Assembly: GCF_022763345.1 (NCBI RefSeq)
Contig: NZ_JALEGS010000073.1
Span: 21,704 to 85,703, forward strand
DNA from: Phaeodactylibacter sp.
GTDB lineage: Bacteria > Bacteroidota > Bacteroidia > Chitinophagales > Saprospiraceae
Reading direction: 5' to 3'
DNA length: 64,000 bases
A program made the translations under genes and the position numbers. Of the stretch, positions 17,406-25,980 are shown in pieces. Under the pieces are notes generated by a model. That model searched no databases. It was not told the DNA's origin and saw nothing but the letters and a program-made list of their open reading frames with translations. Numbering within the stretch: the stretch's first letter is position 1; each line of letters starts with the position of its first letter.

Positions 17406-17413
17406 AGACCGTC

Positions 17414-19360
17414 TTAGTCCAAAAACCGCCAGTTGATCCCAATCCGGAAGACCGCCCGGTGGTAAGGATACAGCGCTGTTTGGTAGAAATAATCATCCAA
17501 AAAAGCAGCCGTGCCGTTTTCCCATTTGAAAAAGGCCCGGAACCGGGTAACTTTCATCAGGAAGAACGCATCCGCTGCAGGGTAGAAAGGGATGGTCTGC
17601 TCGTCCTGCAGCTGAAACTGCCCGGTGATAGGGTTGTAGTAATTGGCGCGGAAAGCTTCATTATAGCGCAGGTCCACGCCCAGCTTGACATCCAGGACCC
17701 GGAACCACTTACCGGAATAGTAAAAGCTGTGCTTCCCAAAGAAGGTGGGCAGGCGCAGGACCTCCTGTGAGGACTGCTGCAGGGCAAACAAGTTATCGAA
17801 GTGCAGGTTCCAGAACAGGTTGAAGTTTTTCTCGACGATCAACTGCCCAATGCTAATGGGCACGCCGGTCTGTTGCGGTAGTCCGTCCGTACCGAAGTAG
17901 ATGAAGTTGTTGAGCAGGTGATAGCGCGCCTCGGCACTAAATTGAATGCCCGGCAAAATATACTTGCCCTGCAGGGTTGTAGACAGGGTTTTATCAAAGT
18001 TATTGCGGTAAAGCTGACGCTCAGAAAGGTACATGCGGTGCTGCATAAGGGTAGGGCTATACAACTGACTAACGCCCCTGAGCTCCAGCTGACCAAGCTT
18101 TTTGAAATCAAAGAACAAGTCGCCGCTTACCCGGTAGTCCCCGGCATTCGCCAGCAGGCCCAGGTGCCCCCGCAAATCGATCAGCAGGCGTTCACTTGGA
18201 TTGAGGCGGTAGCGCCCCGTCAGAAAGAGGTTATTCAGGGTGGAATCCCCATTGGTCTGCACCAGCTGATGCAGGGTATGCACAGCACCCACTTCCAGCA
18301 AGTCACGCTGCTGTACGGCCTCGTCTCTGCCCTCCCCCCTCAGCTTAAAGGTCGCCAGTTTGAACTCATTCTCGTACTGCCGGTGGCGCAGGTAAAACCG
18401 GGCACCCCGTGGGTCGATCAGAAAGGCCGGGAAGCGGTTGTAGAAACTGTCCACTGCAGGGTTATAAGCATCGGCATATTTGTACAGGCTGTTTTGGAAA
18501 CGAGCCTTATGGGCAATCGTGTAAGCCCGGCGCGTCCCTTTGATGGAATCCTGCCCCCCACCGAAGCGGTAGTAATGCGTGTAGGACACTTCGCGGTGCG
18601 AGTGACGGGTGCGGGCATCGCCCAGAAGCACTTCGGCAGCGCTTGGGCTGCTGAATTCACCGCCCAAAGCAGGCTCTTCCCACACCCCGCCGTTATCTTC
18701 CATTTGAATGGTATTGGCGGCTACGCTGAAAAAGGCCTCATAGCGGTTATTGGGGTGCTGAAACCAAAGCCCGTTGTTGAAGGTAGTATTCCGTACGTTC
18801 TGATTGGGGTACTGCGTGTTCTCTCCAAACTGTGTAATACGGTCGTAGTCCAGCGTATAGTTGAGCCCGTTGGCAAAGTTGCGGGAGAAGTCGGCCTTGG
18901 TGTAGCTATCTGCCTGCTCGGAGCCTATGGTGTGGGCGAAAATAGAAACCGGCTTTTCCAGCCGATAGTATTTCAGCTGATCGCCATTAGTCATGTACAG
19001 ATCGTACTGATGCTGCCCGATATCAAAGCCCCGGCGTTCGGGCACCTCAAAAACGATAGGCTCATGGGCCGACCCCAGAATACCCAGCTGCCGGTAATCG
19101 AGCCGGCGTCGGCGGGTGGGGTCATACTGTCGGAAGAAATCGTCGAGGGTCGTGTCCGAAAAAGGGATTTCCAGATTGGGATTGTCTGCATAAAAGTAGA
19201 ACACATCAAAGGTGTCGAGGAGAACATCCAACTGATCGAGCCCCTGCTGCTGCCCTTGTTGCTGTTGCTGCCGGTTCGCACCGGGGAACTGTGCCGAAGC
19301 CATATGTGGCAGGGCAAGCAGCGCAGCAATCAGGGGCAATAAGGACAGAATCGGCTTCAT
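17414..19360 (-). CDS. putative porin (Porin_10-like outer-membrane protein)
   Basis: A 648-residue outer-membrane protein. A signal peptide (LLALPHMASAQ) is followed by a Q-rich stretch (about 30-40) and the family-typical N-terminal segment with a short DTTLDDFFRQYDP motif and LGILGSAHEP, seen in Bacteroidota putative porins. The remainder is long alternating strands typical of a beta barrel (NLFWNLHFDNLF, HSFYYSGKWFRVLDVKLG) and the last strand ends INWRFLD. Substrate unknown. I chose the ATG at 19360 because it begins the signal peptide; the frame is open to 19420. A perfect TATCTTTG -7 element lies just upstream on the minus strand. Confidence 0.78.
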   Translation of the reverse strand: MKPILSLLPLIAALLALPHMASAQFPGANRQQQQQGQQQGLDQLDVLLDTFDVFYFYADNPNLEIPFSDTTLDDFFRQYDPTRRRRLDYRQLGILGSAHEPIVFEVPERRGFDIGQHQYDLYMTNGDQLKYYRLEKPVSIFAHTIGSEQADSYTKADFSRNFANGLNYTLDYDRITQFGENTQYPNQNVRNTTFNNGLWFQHPNNRYEAFFSVAANTIQMEDNGGVWEEPALGGEFSSPSAAEVLLGDARTRHSHREVSYTHYYRFGGGQDSIKGTRRAYTIAHKARFQNSLYKYADAYNPAVDSFYNRFPAFLIDPRGARFYLRHRQYENEFKLATFKLRGEGRDEAVQQRDLLEVGAVHTLHQLVQTNGDSTLNNLFLTGRYRLNPSERLLIDLRGHLGLLANAGDYRVSGDLFFDFKKLGQLELRGVSQLYSPTLMQHRMYLSERQLYRNNFDKTLSTTLQGKYILPGIQFSAEARYHLLNNFIYFGTDGLPQQTGVPISIGQLIVEKNFNLFWNLHFDNLFALQQSSQEVLRLPTFFGKHSFYYSGKWFRVLDVKLGVDLRYNEAFRANYYNPITGQFQLQDEQTIPFYPAADAFFLMKVTRFRAFFKWENGTAAFLDDYFYQTALYPYHRAVFRIGINWRFLD

Positions 19361-19378
19361 GCAGTTCTTTTGAGGCGG

Positions 19379-19386
19379 CAAAGATA
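19379..19386 (-). promoter_or_regulatory. -7 promoter element of the putative porin gene
   Basis: On the minus strand TATCTTTG (19386 to 19379) matches the TAnnTTTG consensus exactly, 18 nt before the start codon. No clear -33 TTG at normal spacing. Confidence 0.45.
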
Positions 19387-19495
19387 GGAAGAAAACGCAT
19401 GTAGCGCAGTATCTATGCAACGGAAGCCAACGCTTAACATTTTGTTGAGCTTTACAAGGGAAGAGGCGGAGTGGTTTTACCCCGCCCTCCTGATT

Positions 19496-20944
19496 TTACT
19501 GCAGCAATACCTTCAGGGTATGTGCACCATGCTCTCCGGTGATGCGTAAGGCATAGAGCCCGCCGGGCAGACTACCGGGCCGGCTGAATTCCAGCTGCTG
19601 ACGCCCTTTGCTTAGCGCGTGCGTCCCAAAATCAGCAACCTGCTGCCCATTGAGATTCCAAAGTGAAAAATGAGCCGGTGCCACTGCCTCAGGCAATTCT
19701 ATGTCCACCCCAATTGTGTTTTGGGCAGGCTGTGGAAATACGGACACCTGCGCGCCTTCCACCCATTCCGTCACACTTACCGGATTGAGGCAGTCGAGGT
19801 TGACGGGCTCTAATTGCTGATTGGCAGCGCAGTTGTCGCCCATGCCTTCAAAAACAAACAGGCCTTCCTGCATGTCAGAGACCAGGATATTGCCGGAGGG
19901 AAGAAGCGGATAGATACCCCAGGCGCCTTTATAGCTTGTACCATTAGGCTCGTTAGAGGTATCGTAGTACAGCACTTTCTCCGGGTTGCCCGGGTCTGAA
20001 ATATCGTACACCACGATACCATCGTAGTAATAAGACACGTACAGGTAGTCGCATGCCACAATCTGATTGTGGGTAATGCTCGTCGGGTTATTAGTTTCGG
20101 CATCGAAGGTACCGGTCACTTCAGGTTCACAGGGATCACTCACGTCAATGGCTTTGATATCATAACCGTGGTTTTCATCGGCCATATAGTAATACTGCCC
20201 GTCATCCGTCAGCCAGCCGGAGTGGTTGTAGCCCCGGAACGGATAGTCGGTGATGGTGCTGATGGTTTCCGGGTTGAAAGGGTCCGAAAAGTCGACCATG
20301 GCAAATCCGGATCCGCCTGCGTTCAGAAAAGCTATGCCGTCACGCACGTACCCATCGTGAATATGCCCGACATTCAGCCCGCCGAAATTGTTGTACTCAC
20401 CGATGTAGTCAAGGTTGAGCGGGTCAGAAATGTCGTATACCCGTAATGCAGAATAGTTTTGTGGCCCGCCATTCATGGCAAATCCATACAATTTGGCATG
20501 GGTTGTATCAATGAAGATATTGTGTGCCGTTTGGATACGGGTCGGCGCATCATAGGCAACGATTACGGTGTCCGGCAGCTGTGTGATGTCCATAATTTGC
20601 AGACTGCTTTGCCCTTCGTCGCATACGGCGTAGAGGTAACCCTTATAATCATGATAATCGCGGTGGATGATAACCGGCCCCTGTGCAGCGCCCGCCACAA
20701 AGTGCGCTTCAAAGGGCTGCGTGGGGTCCGTTACATCTATGAAGTGCGTCCCTGCGGTAGACCCAAGGACAGCGTATTCGTGCCCGTTGACAGCGAGGCC
20801 CCAGATTTCATTGTAGATGTTGTTGTAAAAGGCTGATCCAACCAAATCAGGGTCACTCCAGGTACCCAGCAGGTTGGCTTCTTCCTGTGCAGACAGGATA
20901 GAAAAGCCTATGCACAGGGTAATCGTTAGTAGCTTGATCTTCAT
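19496..20944 (-). CDS. choice-of-anchor B beta-propeller protein with T9SS sorting domain
   Basis: A 482-residue secreted protein. After a signal peptide (LCIGFSILSAQ) come LVIVP-type repeats that build a propeller (THFIDVTDP, LQIMDITQLP, LRVYDISDP, FAMVDFSDP, IKAIDVSDP, IVVYDISDP), the hallmark of the choice-of-anchor B family. The last 80 residues form a T9SS type A sorting domain (VFPQPAQNTIGVDIE to GGLYALRITGEHGAHTLKVLLQ), which directs export through the type IX system and cell-surface attachment. Function unknown; related proteins are abundant surface or extracellular proteins. The ATG at 20944 starts the signal peptide. It lies upstream of the putative porin gene on the same strand with a 135-bp gap that holds a weak GC hairpin (about 19463-19489). 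Confidence 0.9.
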   Translation of the reverse strand: MKIKLLTITLCIGFSILSAQEEANLLGTWSDPDLVGSAFYNNIYNEIWGLAVNGHEYAVLGSTAGTHFIDVTDPTQPFEAHFVAGAAQGPVIIHRDYHDYKGYLYAVCDEGQSSLQIMDITQLPDTVIVAYDAPTRIQTAHNIFIDTTHAKLYGFAMNGGPQNYSALRVYDISDPLNLDYIGEYNNFGGLNVGHIHDGYVRDGIAFLNAGGSGFAMVDFSDPFNPETISTITDYPFRGYNHSGWLTDDGQYYYMADENHGYDIKAIDVSDPCEPEVTGTFDAETNNPTSITHNQIVACDYLYVSYYYDGIVVYDISDPGNPEKVLYYDTSNEPNGTSYKGAWGIYPLLPSGNILVSDMQEGLFVFEGMGDNCAANQQLEPVNLDCLNPVSVTEWVEGAQVSVFPQPAQNTIGVDIELPEAVAPAHFSLWNLNGQQVADFGTHALSKGRQQLEFSRPGSLPGGLYALRITGEHGAHTLKVLLQ

Positions 20945-21015
20945 ACAATTCGCAATTTTAAACGAAAGTAACAATTTTATCCCCTTCTTTCGGTCAACTT
21001 GCTGACAGAGTACGC

Positions 21016-22251
21016 CTACGGCTTTGGGAATATCGGTTCATGCGACCGCGACCGCTCCAGTTCATACTGATAAAGGATGCGGCCGATCCGTGCCAGAGCC
21101 GGAAAGCCAATCGTATCATACTCATATACCCCATCGTTATAAATCTGATTGGCATTGACATGAAGGTTAGCAGCGACCATGAATTCCACTTTGTTTTCAT
21201 AATCCACTACGTAAGCCACATCAGTAAGAAAGCCATAGGCATCGCCCACCTTATTGAAAATGCGGATATGATCTGGTATAACCGCTTTGGAATCGCCAAA
21301 CAGAAAAAACTTGACATAGCTGTCCCAACCGGCATACTGCGGATACGCAGGGTAGTCGCTTTCCCGTGGCAGCATGCTCATGTACTTGCGTAAAAATTGA
21401 TAATCAGCCGGGGTAAGGTTGAACCGGCGATGGGCGGGCACCGCTTCCGGAAAAAGTACGGCCTGCAGCATATCGTGCAGTTCCTGCAACCCCACATAGT
21501 TTTTGTCCCGAAAGTCGAAGGGGGCCGGGACAATTGTACCCTCTCCATCCATAAAGCCCTGACCACGAACTTCCTGCTTTAGCTGCATGGGGCTATTAAA
21601 GCTACTATACACCTCTCCCTGATGGTACAACAGCCTGTTGCCGGCCGCTGAAAACGTTACCGGATTGGTGTAGCGGTTGGACTCTGCGTCGTAGCCCGGT
21701 GCGGAAAGCCGGTGGATGATGCGGGAACGGGTGTAGCCTTTTTCCTGTAGCTTTTCATTCAGATAAGCCTGCCCCAGGAATTCATACAGGCGGTTGTAGG
21801 CATCGTTGTCGCTGACCAGGAAAATCTTTTTTATGTAATGCGCAACCGAGGGCAGCCCTTGCGCTGCTGAGGTATCTGCACGCACGGCCGTTTGTGGTGT
21901 CTGCCCTTTGCCGGTAAACATAGGCGTCTCAGCATCAAGCCCCTGAATGCGCAGTTCATTGAGTTTCTCAAGCGCCAAAAAGGCGATAGGCATTTTAACG
22001 GTACTTGCCGGATAAAAATACAGATTGGAATCTACGCCCAGGTAGTGGGTGGTAAAGGCAGGCTGATTGTCTTCATCCCGGTCTATTTGGGTGTAAATCA
22101 GTTGCAGCTGAAACTTTTCCGGAGCCGCCATTATAGCCTGCAAAGTACTGTCCCCGGAATTCCGCAGGAGCTTTTGCAGAAATGCACTGTCCGATTGGGA
22201 AAAGCCATACCGCCCAAACAGCAGTAAGGCAAAAAGAAAAATCTTTTTCAT
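21016..22251 (-). CDS. class A beta-lactamase-like serine hydrolase
   Basis: A 411-residue exported enzyme (signal peptide ending near GRYGFSQ). The penicillin-recognizing fold motifs are present: SxxK as S83-TV-K86, SDN at 147-149, and KVG (near 335, in FNKVGDAYGFL) in place of KTG. Compared with true class A beta-lactamases (about 290 residues) the chain has long insertions, so a peptidoglycan-peptide hydrolase or other serine hydrolase is likelier than a drug-resistance enzyme. It follows the dipeptide epimerase gene by 20 bp on the same strand, a pairing that points to cell-wall peptide breakdown or recycling. Confidence 0.85.
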   Translation of the reverse strand: MKKIFLFALLLFGRYGFSQSDSAFLQKLLRNSGDSTLQAIMAAPEKFQLQLIYTQIDRDEDNQPAFTTHYLGVDSNLYFYPASTVKMPIAFLALEKLNELRIQGLDAETPMFTGKGQTPQTAVRADTSAAQGLPSVAHYIKKIFLVSDNDAYNRLYEFLGQAYLNEKLQEKGYTRSRIIHRLSAPGYDAESNRYTNPVTFSAAGNRLLYHQGEVYSSFNSPMQLKQEVRGQGFMDGEGTIVPAPFDFRDKNYVGLQELHDMLQAVLFPEAVPAHRRFNLTPADYQFLRKYMSMLPRESDYPAYPQYAGWDSYVKFFLFGDSKAVIPDHIRIFNKVGDAYGFLTDVAYVVDYENKVEFMVAANLHVNANQIYNDGVYEYDTIGFPALARIGRILYQYELERSRSHEPIFPKP

Positions 22252-22271
22252 ACTAAGTTGGTTTTTAAGCT

Positions 22272-23288
22272 TCAGGATTGCCGCAAAGCCGCTCCCGTAC
22301 CATTCCGGTTAGGAAATACAATACCATCCGGCCTTACGTCTACTCCGACCGCCGGGTCTTCTTTTAACAAAAGCGCCCCGTCCATATCCACGTAATCGAG
22401 CAGAGGGAGTAGCTGAGCAATCGCAGAAATGCCCACCGAAGACTCCGTCATGCAGCCCACCATCACTTTCAAGCCGAGGCTACGGGCATGCTCTGCCATA
22501 CGGCGTGCCGGGGTAAGCCCTCCGCACTTCATCAGCTTGATGTTGACCCCGTGGAAGAAGCCGTAGCAGCGGGCTACATCCGCTTCACTGTGGCAGCTTT
22601 CATCGGCAATTACCGGGAGTACAGATTCGGCATACACCCGCTTCATGCCCTCCCAGTCTTCGGCTTTGAGGGGCTGTTCGATAAATTCCACGCCCAGTTC
22701 CTTTAGGCGGGGTGCATAGGCAATGGTTTGCTCAGCAGTCCAGGCGGTATTAGCATCAATGCGGAATACAGCATCTGTTTGGGCCCGGAGTGCCTCAATA
22801 ATTTCAAGGTCATGGTCGGTGCCTAGTTTAATTTTGTAAAGCGGCCAGGGCTTTTCAGCCATTTTCGCAGCCATTTCTTCCACGCTCGCTATGCCGATGG
22901 TATAGTTGGAACGTGGTGTTGTGGCTCGCTCCAGTCCCCAAAGTTCGTACACCGGTGCGCCATGCACCTTGCCAAACAAATCGTGGAGGGCTTCGTCCAA
23001 AGCACAAAGCAGGAAGGGGGCATCTTCCAGATGAGGTTGCAATTGATCCCAAAGGATTTCTGGCGACTCCAGGGGGAGGGCTTCAACGACCGGGCGCAGT
23101 GCTTCCAGGCGTTCGGCCATCTCGCTCAGCGCAACTCCATAGTAGCGGATCTCAGTAGCTTCCCCAAAACCGGAATGTACGCCTTCCGAAAGCTCAACGA
23201 TCAGGCTGGGCGTTGCATCGCGTGAGCCATGGGCAATGGAAAAGGTGTGTTTGAGCGGCAGCTGAAAGGTGTGAATGCGGAGCCTCAT
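22272..23288 (-). CDS. dipeptide (L-Ala-D/L-Glu) epimerase
   Basis: A 338-residue member of the enolase superfamily (muconate-lactonizing group). The KIK motif (K152, K154), metal ligands D178 (RIDANTAW), E204 (FIEQPL) and D229 (ADES), and the second catalytic lysine in NIKLMKCGG (K251 region) are all in place, matching L-Ala-D/L-Glu epimerases. The enzyme interconverts L-Ala-D-Glu and L-Ala-L-Glu so that murein peptides can be degraded. It is soluble and cytoplasmic, starts at 23288 next to a divergent Rpn gene, and is followed by a serine hydrolase gene, fitting a muropeptide-recycling operon. Specificity for another dipeptide is possible. Confidence 0.9.
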   Translation of the reverse strand: MRLRIHTFQLPLKHTFSIAHGSRDATPSLIVELSEGVHSGFGEATEIRYYGVALSEMAERLEALRPVVEALPLESPEILWDQLQPHLEDAPFLLCALDEALHDLFGKVHGAPVYELWGLERATTPRSNYTIGIASVEEMAAKMAEKPWPLYKIKLGTDHDLEIIEALRAQTDAVFRIDANTAWTAEQTIAYAPRLKELGVEFIEQPLKAEDWEGMKRVYAESVLPVIADESCHSEADVARCYGFFHGVNIKLMKCGGLTPARRMAEHARSLGLKVMVGCMTESSVGISAIAQLLPLLDYVDMDGALLLKEDPAVGVDVRPDGIVFPNRNGTGAALRQS

Positions 23289-23313
23289 AAACTTATTTGT
23301 TTGAATTTATTTA

Positions 23314-23344
23314 TTGCACTAGTGCAGTTTTTGTCTTATTTTTG
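23314..23344 (+). promoter_or_regulatory. promoter of the Rpn gene with overlapping palindrome
   Basis: TTG (23314-23316) and TATTTTTG (23337-23344) are spaced by 20 nt, the consensus Bacteroidota arrangement, 20 nt before the ATG at 23364. A perfect 12-bp palindrome TGCACTAGTGCA (23315-23326) overlaps the -33 element and could be a repressor site shared with the divergent epimerase operon. Confidence 0.6.
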
Positions 23345-23363
23345 GGGTACAATCACTAACGCG

Positions 23364-24329
23364 ATGCCCCGAAAGATCAGAAAAGATATCCTTTGGAAGG
23401 GAATTCTCGAAGACTGTTTTGAGGATTTCTTTGCCTTCTTTTACCCGGACGCAGTTGACTATTTCGACTTTTCCCGTGGTGTAGCCTTTTTAGATAAGGA
23501 GCTGGAAGCCCTTTTTCCGGAAGCTCAGGAGAAAGACCGCATAGCGGATAAACTGGCTAAGGTCTTCACTGCCGACGGCCATGAGGAGTGGGTGCTCATA
23601 CATGTTGAAGTGCAGGGTTATAAAGATGAAGACTTTTCTAAGCGGATGTTCACCTACTTCTACCGTATTTACGACCGGTATCAGGTGCCGGTGCATGCGA
23701 TTGCTATACTTACAGATGGGCAGAAATCTTATCATCCTAGGGCATTCGAGTATCATTTTTTAAAGACGCACTTGCAATATGAATTTGATACCTTTAAATT
23801 AAAGAATTGTACGGCTGCAGATTTTCAGAAAACACCGGACAACCCTTTTTCAATCGCCCTGGAACTGGCTTGGGAGAGTTTCCAAAAACGCCCGGACCAG
23901 GAACTACTGGAATTGAAACTAACGTTAATTAAAAGATTATTGAAGGCAGGGCACAACCGGCAAAAAGTTTCCCGTGTCATGGACTTCATTAAGTTTTACC
24001 TAAGCTTTGAGCATATGGAAACAGAACTGCAATTGGATTACCTCATCGATTTAGTCGAAGGCAAAAAAGAGCCCTTCGGCATCCGTGAGCGCATATTAAC
24101 TGAGCTCGCCCGGCAGTATAAGGAAGAGGGACTACAGGAAGGGCGCGTGGAAGGGCGCGTGGAAGGGCGCGTGGAAGGGCGTGAAGAGGAACGTGAAGAG
24201 CTTCAAAAAACCTTCGTCCAAAAATTACACGCGAAGGGTTACACTATAGAGGAAATAGCCGATTTCCTGGAGATCACTCCAGAGAAAGTTAAAGCCATAC
24301 TACGTAGCCTTGACCAAACTAAAGGCTAA
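23364..24329 (+). CDS. Rpn-family PD-(D/E)XK nuclease (recombination-promoting nuclease/putative transposase)
   Basis: A 321-residue protein of the Rpn (PD-(D/E)XK) group. Features: DYFDFSRGVAFLDKELE near 35-50, and the nuclease core E-x-H-V-E-V-Q-G (EEWVLIHVEVQGY near 75-90), then RIYDRYQVPVHAIAILTDG. Rpn proteins are recombination-promoting nucleases whose DNA target is broad; many are called putative transposases. The C-terminal part contains a run of GRVEGRVEGRVEGREEE encoded by a 12-bp tandem repeat, then a helix (about 290-320) that looks like a small DNA-binding or linker region. The start at 23364 is preferred because a consensus promoter lies 20 nt upstream. Similar genes often occur in many copies per genome; only one is visible here. 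Confidence 0.85.
   Translation: MPRKIRKDILWKGILEDCFEDFFAFFYPDAVDYFDFSRGVAFLDKELEALFPEAQEKDRIADKLAKVFTADGHEEWVLIHVEVQGYKDEDFSKRMFTYFYRIYDRYQVPVHAIAILTDGQKSYHPRAFEYHFLKTHLQYEFDTFKLKNCTAADFQKTPDNPFSIALELAWESFQKRPDQELLELKLTLIKRLLKAGHNRQKVSRVMDFIKFYLSFEHMETELQLDYLIDLVEGKKEPFGIRERILTELARQYKEEGLQEGRVEGRVEGRVEGREEEREELQKTFVQKLHAKGYTIEEIADFLEITPEKVKAILRSLDQTKG
24138..24181 (+). repeat. 12-bp tandem repeat inside the Rpn gene
   Basis: Three perfect copies of gaagggcgcgtg (24138-24173) are followed by a partial copy (gaagggcg). Each copy encodes EGRV, so copy-number change keeps the reading frame and alters only the length of a charged linker. Confidence 0.85.
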
Positions 24330-24473
24330 CCCGGTCATAAATGATCGCGTTTAGAAGAATCCCGGCACTTTTACTTTCGGATGTTCGGGAATTAACCGAC
24401 TTTTGCTTCCGCAAATAAACTAACGCTTGTTGCCACAAGTATACAAAGCAAGCGACCTAACCAAACCAAAACC

Positions 24474-25901
24474 ATGGAAGCAATCAGCGTATTTGATATG
24501 CTTAAAATCGGGGTGGGCCCATCGAGTTCGCACACTTTGGGGCCCTGGCGCGCAGCGGAGCGCTTCTGCAAGTCTCTGCATCAGCAAAATCTATTGCCCC
24601 GCACTGCCAGAGTAGAATGCCATCTTTATGGCTCTCTGGCCCTTACCGGTCGGGGGCATGGCACGGACATTGCCGTCATGTTGGGCCTTAGTGGAAAAGA
24701 CCCCGTCACCATCCCCATACCTGAAGTCAAATCTGAACCGAACCGTATTCATACCGAACACCTGCTTTATTTAGATGGGCAGCACCTCATTGCCTTTAAT
24801 CCCGACCAGCATATCATCTTCCATTATTCAGAACGCCTGCCGGAACATGCGAACGGTATGACCCTCATCGCCTTTTCAGAGCAGGACGAGATCACCCTTA
24901 AGGAAACCTATTTCTCTGTGGGTGGCGGCTTTGTGGTTAAGGCAGGTGAAACGATAGAAACCGGCACGGTCCAACTGCCCCACCCTATCAATTCCGCACG
25001 GGAGCTAAGCCAGTACTGCAGGCAGCATGAGGTTGGCATCTGGCAGGTCGTCCTTGACAATGAAAAAGCCTGGCGGGAGGAGGCTCAAATCAAGGCAGAA
25101 CTGTTGAAAATATGGGGCGTCATGCGCAATTGCGTTTATCGGGGGTGCCATGAAGAAGGGATGCTGCCCGGCGGACTCGAAGTGACCCGGCGCGCCCCTG
25201 CCCTATTCCAAAAGCTGGTCCTCCCCTGCGAATACAATAATGCCGATGAGTGGCTGCAATGCCTGGTACAGTGCGATTTCAAATTTTCTAAAATCCTAAA
25301 ATGGATAGGCTGCTTCGCCATGGCCGTCAATGAAGAAAATGCAAGCTTCAGCCGTATCGTCACCGCGCCAACAAATGGTGCCGCCGGGGTCATCCCAGCC
25401 GTACTCATGTACTACGTTTGCTTTTCTGAAAAGGAAAAGGTAACCGAAGAGGATATCGTCCGCTTTCTGCTTGTGGCCGGAGAGATTGGCAGCCTATTCA
25501 AAAAAGGGGCGACCATTTCGGCAGCTATGGGCGGGTGCCAGGCTGAAATCGGGGTGTCCTCTGCAATGGCAGCGGCAGCGCTGACTGAAGGCCTCGGCGG
25601 CACTGTGGCTCAGGCTCTGATGGCGGCAGAAATTGCCATGGAACACCACCTCGGGCTCACCTGCGATCCGATCGGAGGGCTGGTCCAAATCCCCTGCATA
25701 GAGCGCAACAGCATGGGCGCCATCAAGGCAATTACCGCAGCGAATATTGCTCTCGAAAGCGACCCGGAAAAAGCCAAAGTCCACCTCGATGAATGCATCA
25801 AAACGATGTGGGAGACCGCTCAGGATATGAACCACAAGTACAAAGAAACGTCCCAGGGTGGCCTGGCTGTGAATATTTCTATCAAGGTCCCGGAGTGTTA
25901 G
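24474..25901 (+). CDS. sdaA: L-serine ammonia-lyase (serine dehydratase)
   Basis: A 475-residue single-chain, iron-sulfur-type L-serine dehydratase. It converts L-serine to pyruvate and ammonia. The N-terminal beta domain opens with SVFDMLKIGVGPSSSHTLGPW, and the catalytic alpha domain carries APTNGAAGVIPA, GGCQAEIGVSSAM and the pair C...C in GLTCDPIGGLVQIPCIERNSMG (spacing of 11 as in known cluster ligands). Length and order fit full-length fused SdaA. It is a stand-alone gene; upstream is the Rpn gene (144 bp away) and downstream a bifunctional-nuclease gene on the same strand. It likely contributes to amino-acid catabolism. Confidence 0.95.
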   Translation: MEAISVFDMLKIGVGPSSSHTLGPWRAAERFCKSLHQQNLLPRTARVECHLYGSLALTGRGHGTDIAVMLGLSGKDPVTIPIPEVKSEPNRIHTEHLLYLDGQHLIAFNPDQHIIFHYSERLPEHANGMTLIAFSEQDEITLKETYFSVGGGFVVKAGETIETGTVQLPHPINSARELSQYCRQHEVGIWQVVLDNEKAWREEAQIKAELLKIWGVMRNCVYRGCHEEGMLPGGLEVTRRAPALFQKLVLPCEYNNADEWLQCLVQCDFKFSKILKWIGCFAMAVNEENASFSRIVTAPTNGAAGVIPAVLMYYVCFSEKEKVTEEDIVRFLLVAGEIGSLFKKGATISAAMGGCQAEIGVSSAMAAAALTEGLGGTVAQALMAAEIAMEHHLGLTCDPIGGLVQIPCIERNSMGAIKAITAANIALESDPEKAKVHLDECIKTMWETAQDMNHKYKETSQGGLAVNISIKVPEC

Positions 25902-25980
25902 ACCTACTAATTGACCAGTTGTGCAACAAACCGGCGCTCTGACTGTATAGATAAGTACCACATCAGAAAAGCGCAATTCC

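Noticed and set aside
21016..22251. Serine hydrolase read as a beta-lactam resistance gene
   Set aside because: The length (411 residues), long insertions and linkage to a dipeptide epimerase fit cell-wall peptide metabolism better; resistance cannot be claimed from motifs alone.
24138..24181. 12-bp repeat as a phase-variable switch
   Set aside because: The unit is a multiple of three and does not lie in a promoter, so copy-number changes cannot turn the gene on or off by frameshift.
14206..24329. Long antisense open frames, for example 13305-14237 and 17918-19342 on the plus strand
   Set aside because: They lie opposite genes with clear signal peptides, motifs and normal codon use. Their products have no recognisable domain and arise from GC-rich third positions.
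23364..24329. Rpn gene as an active transposon
   Set aside because: There are no terminal inverted repeats, target-site duplications or neighbouring mobile genes. The putative-transposase label is only a family name.
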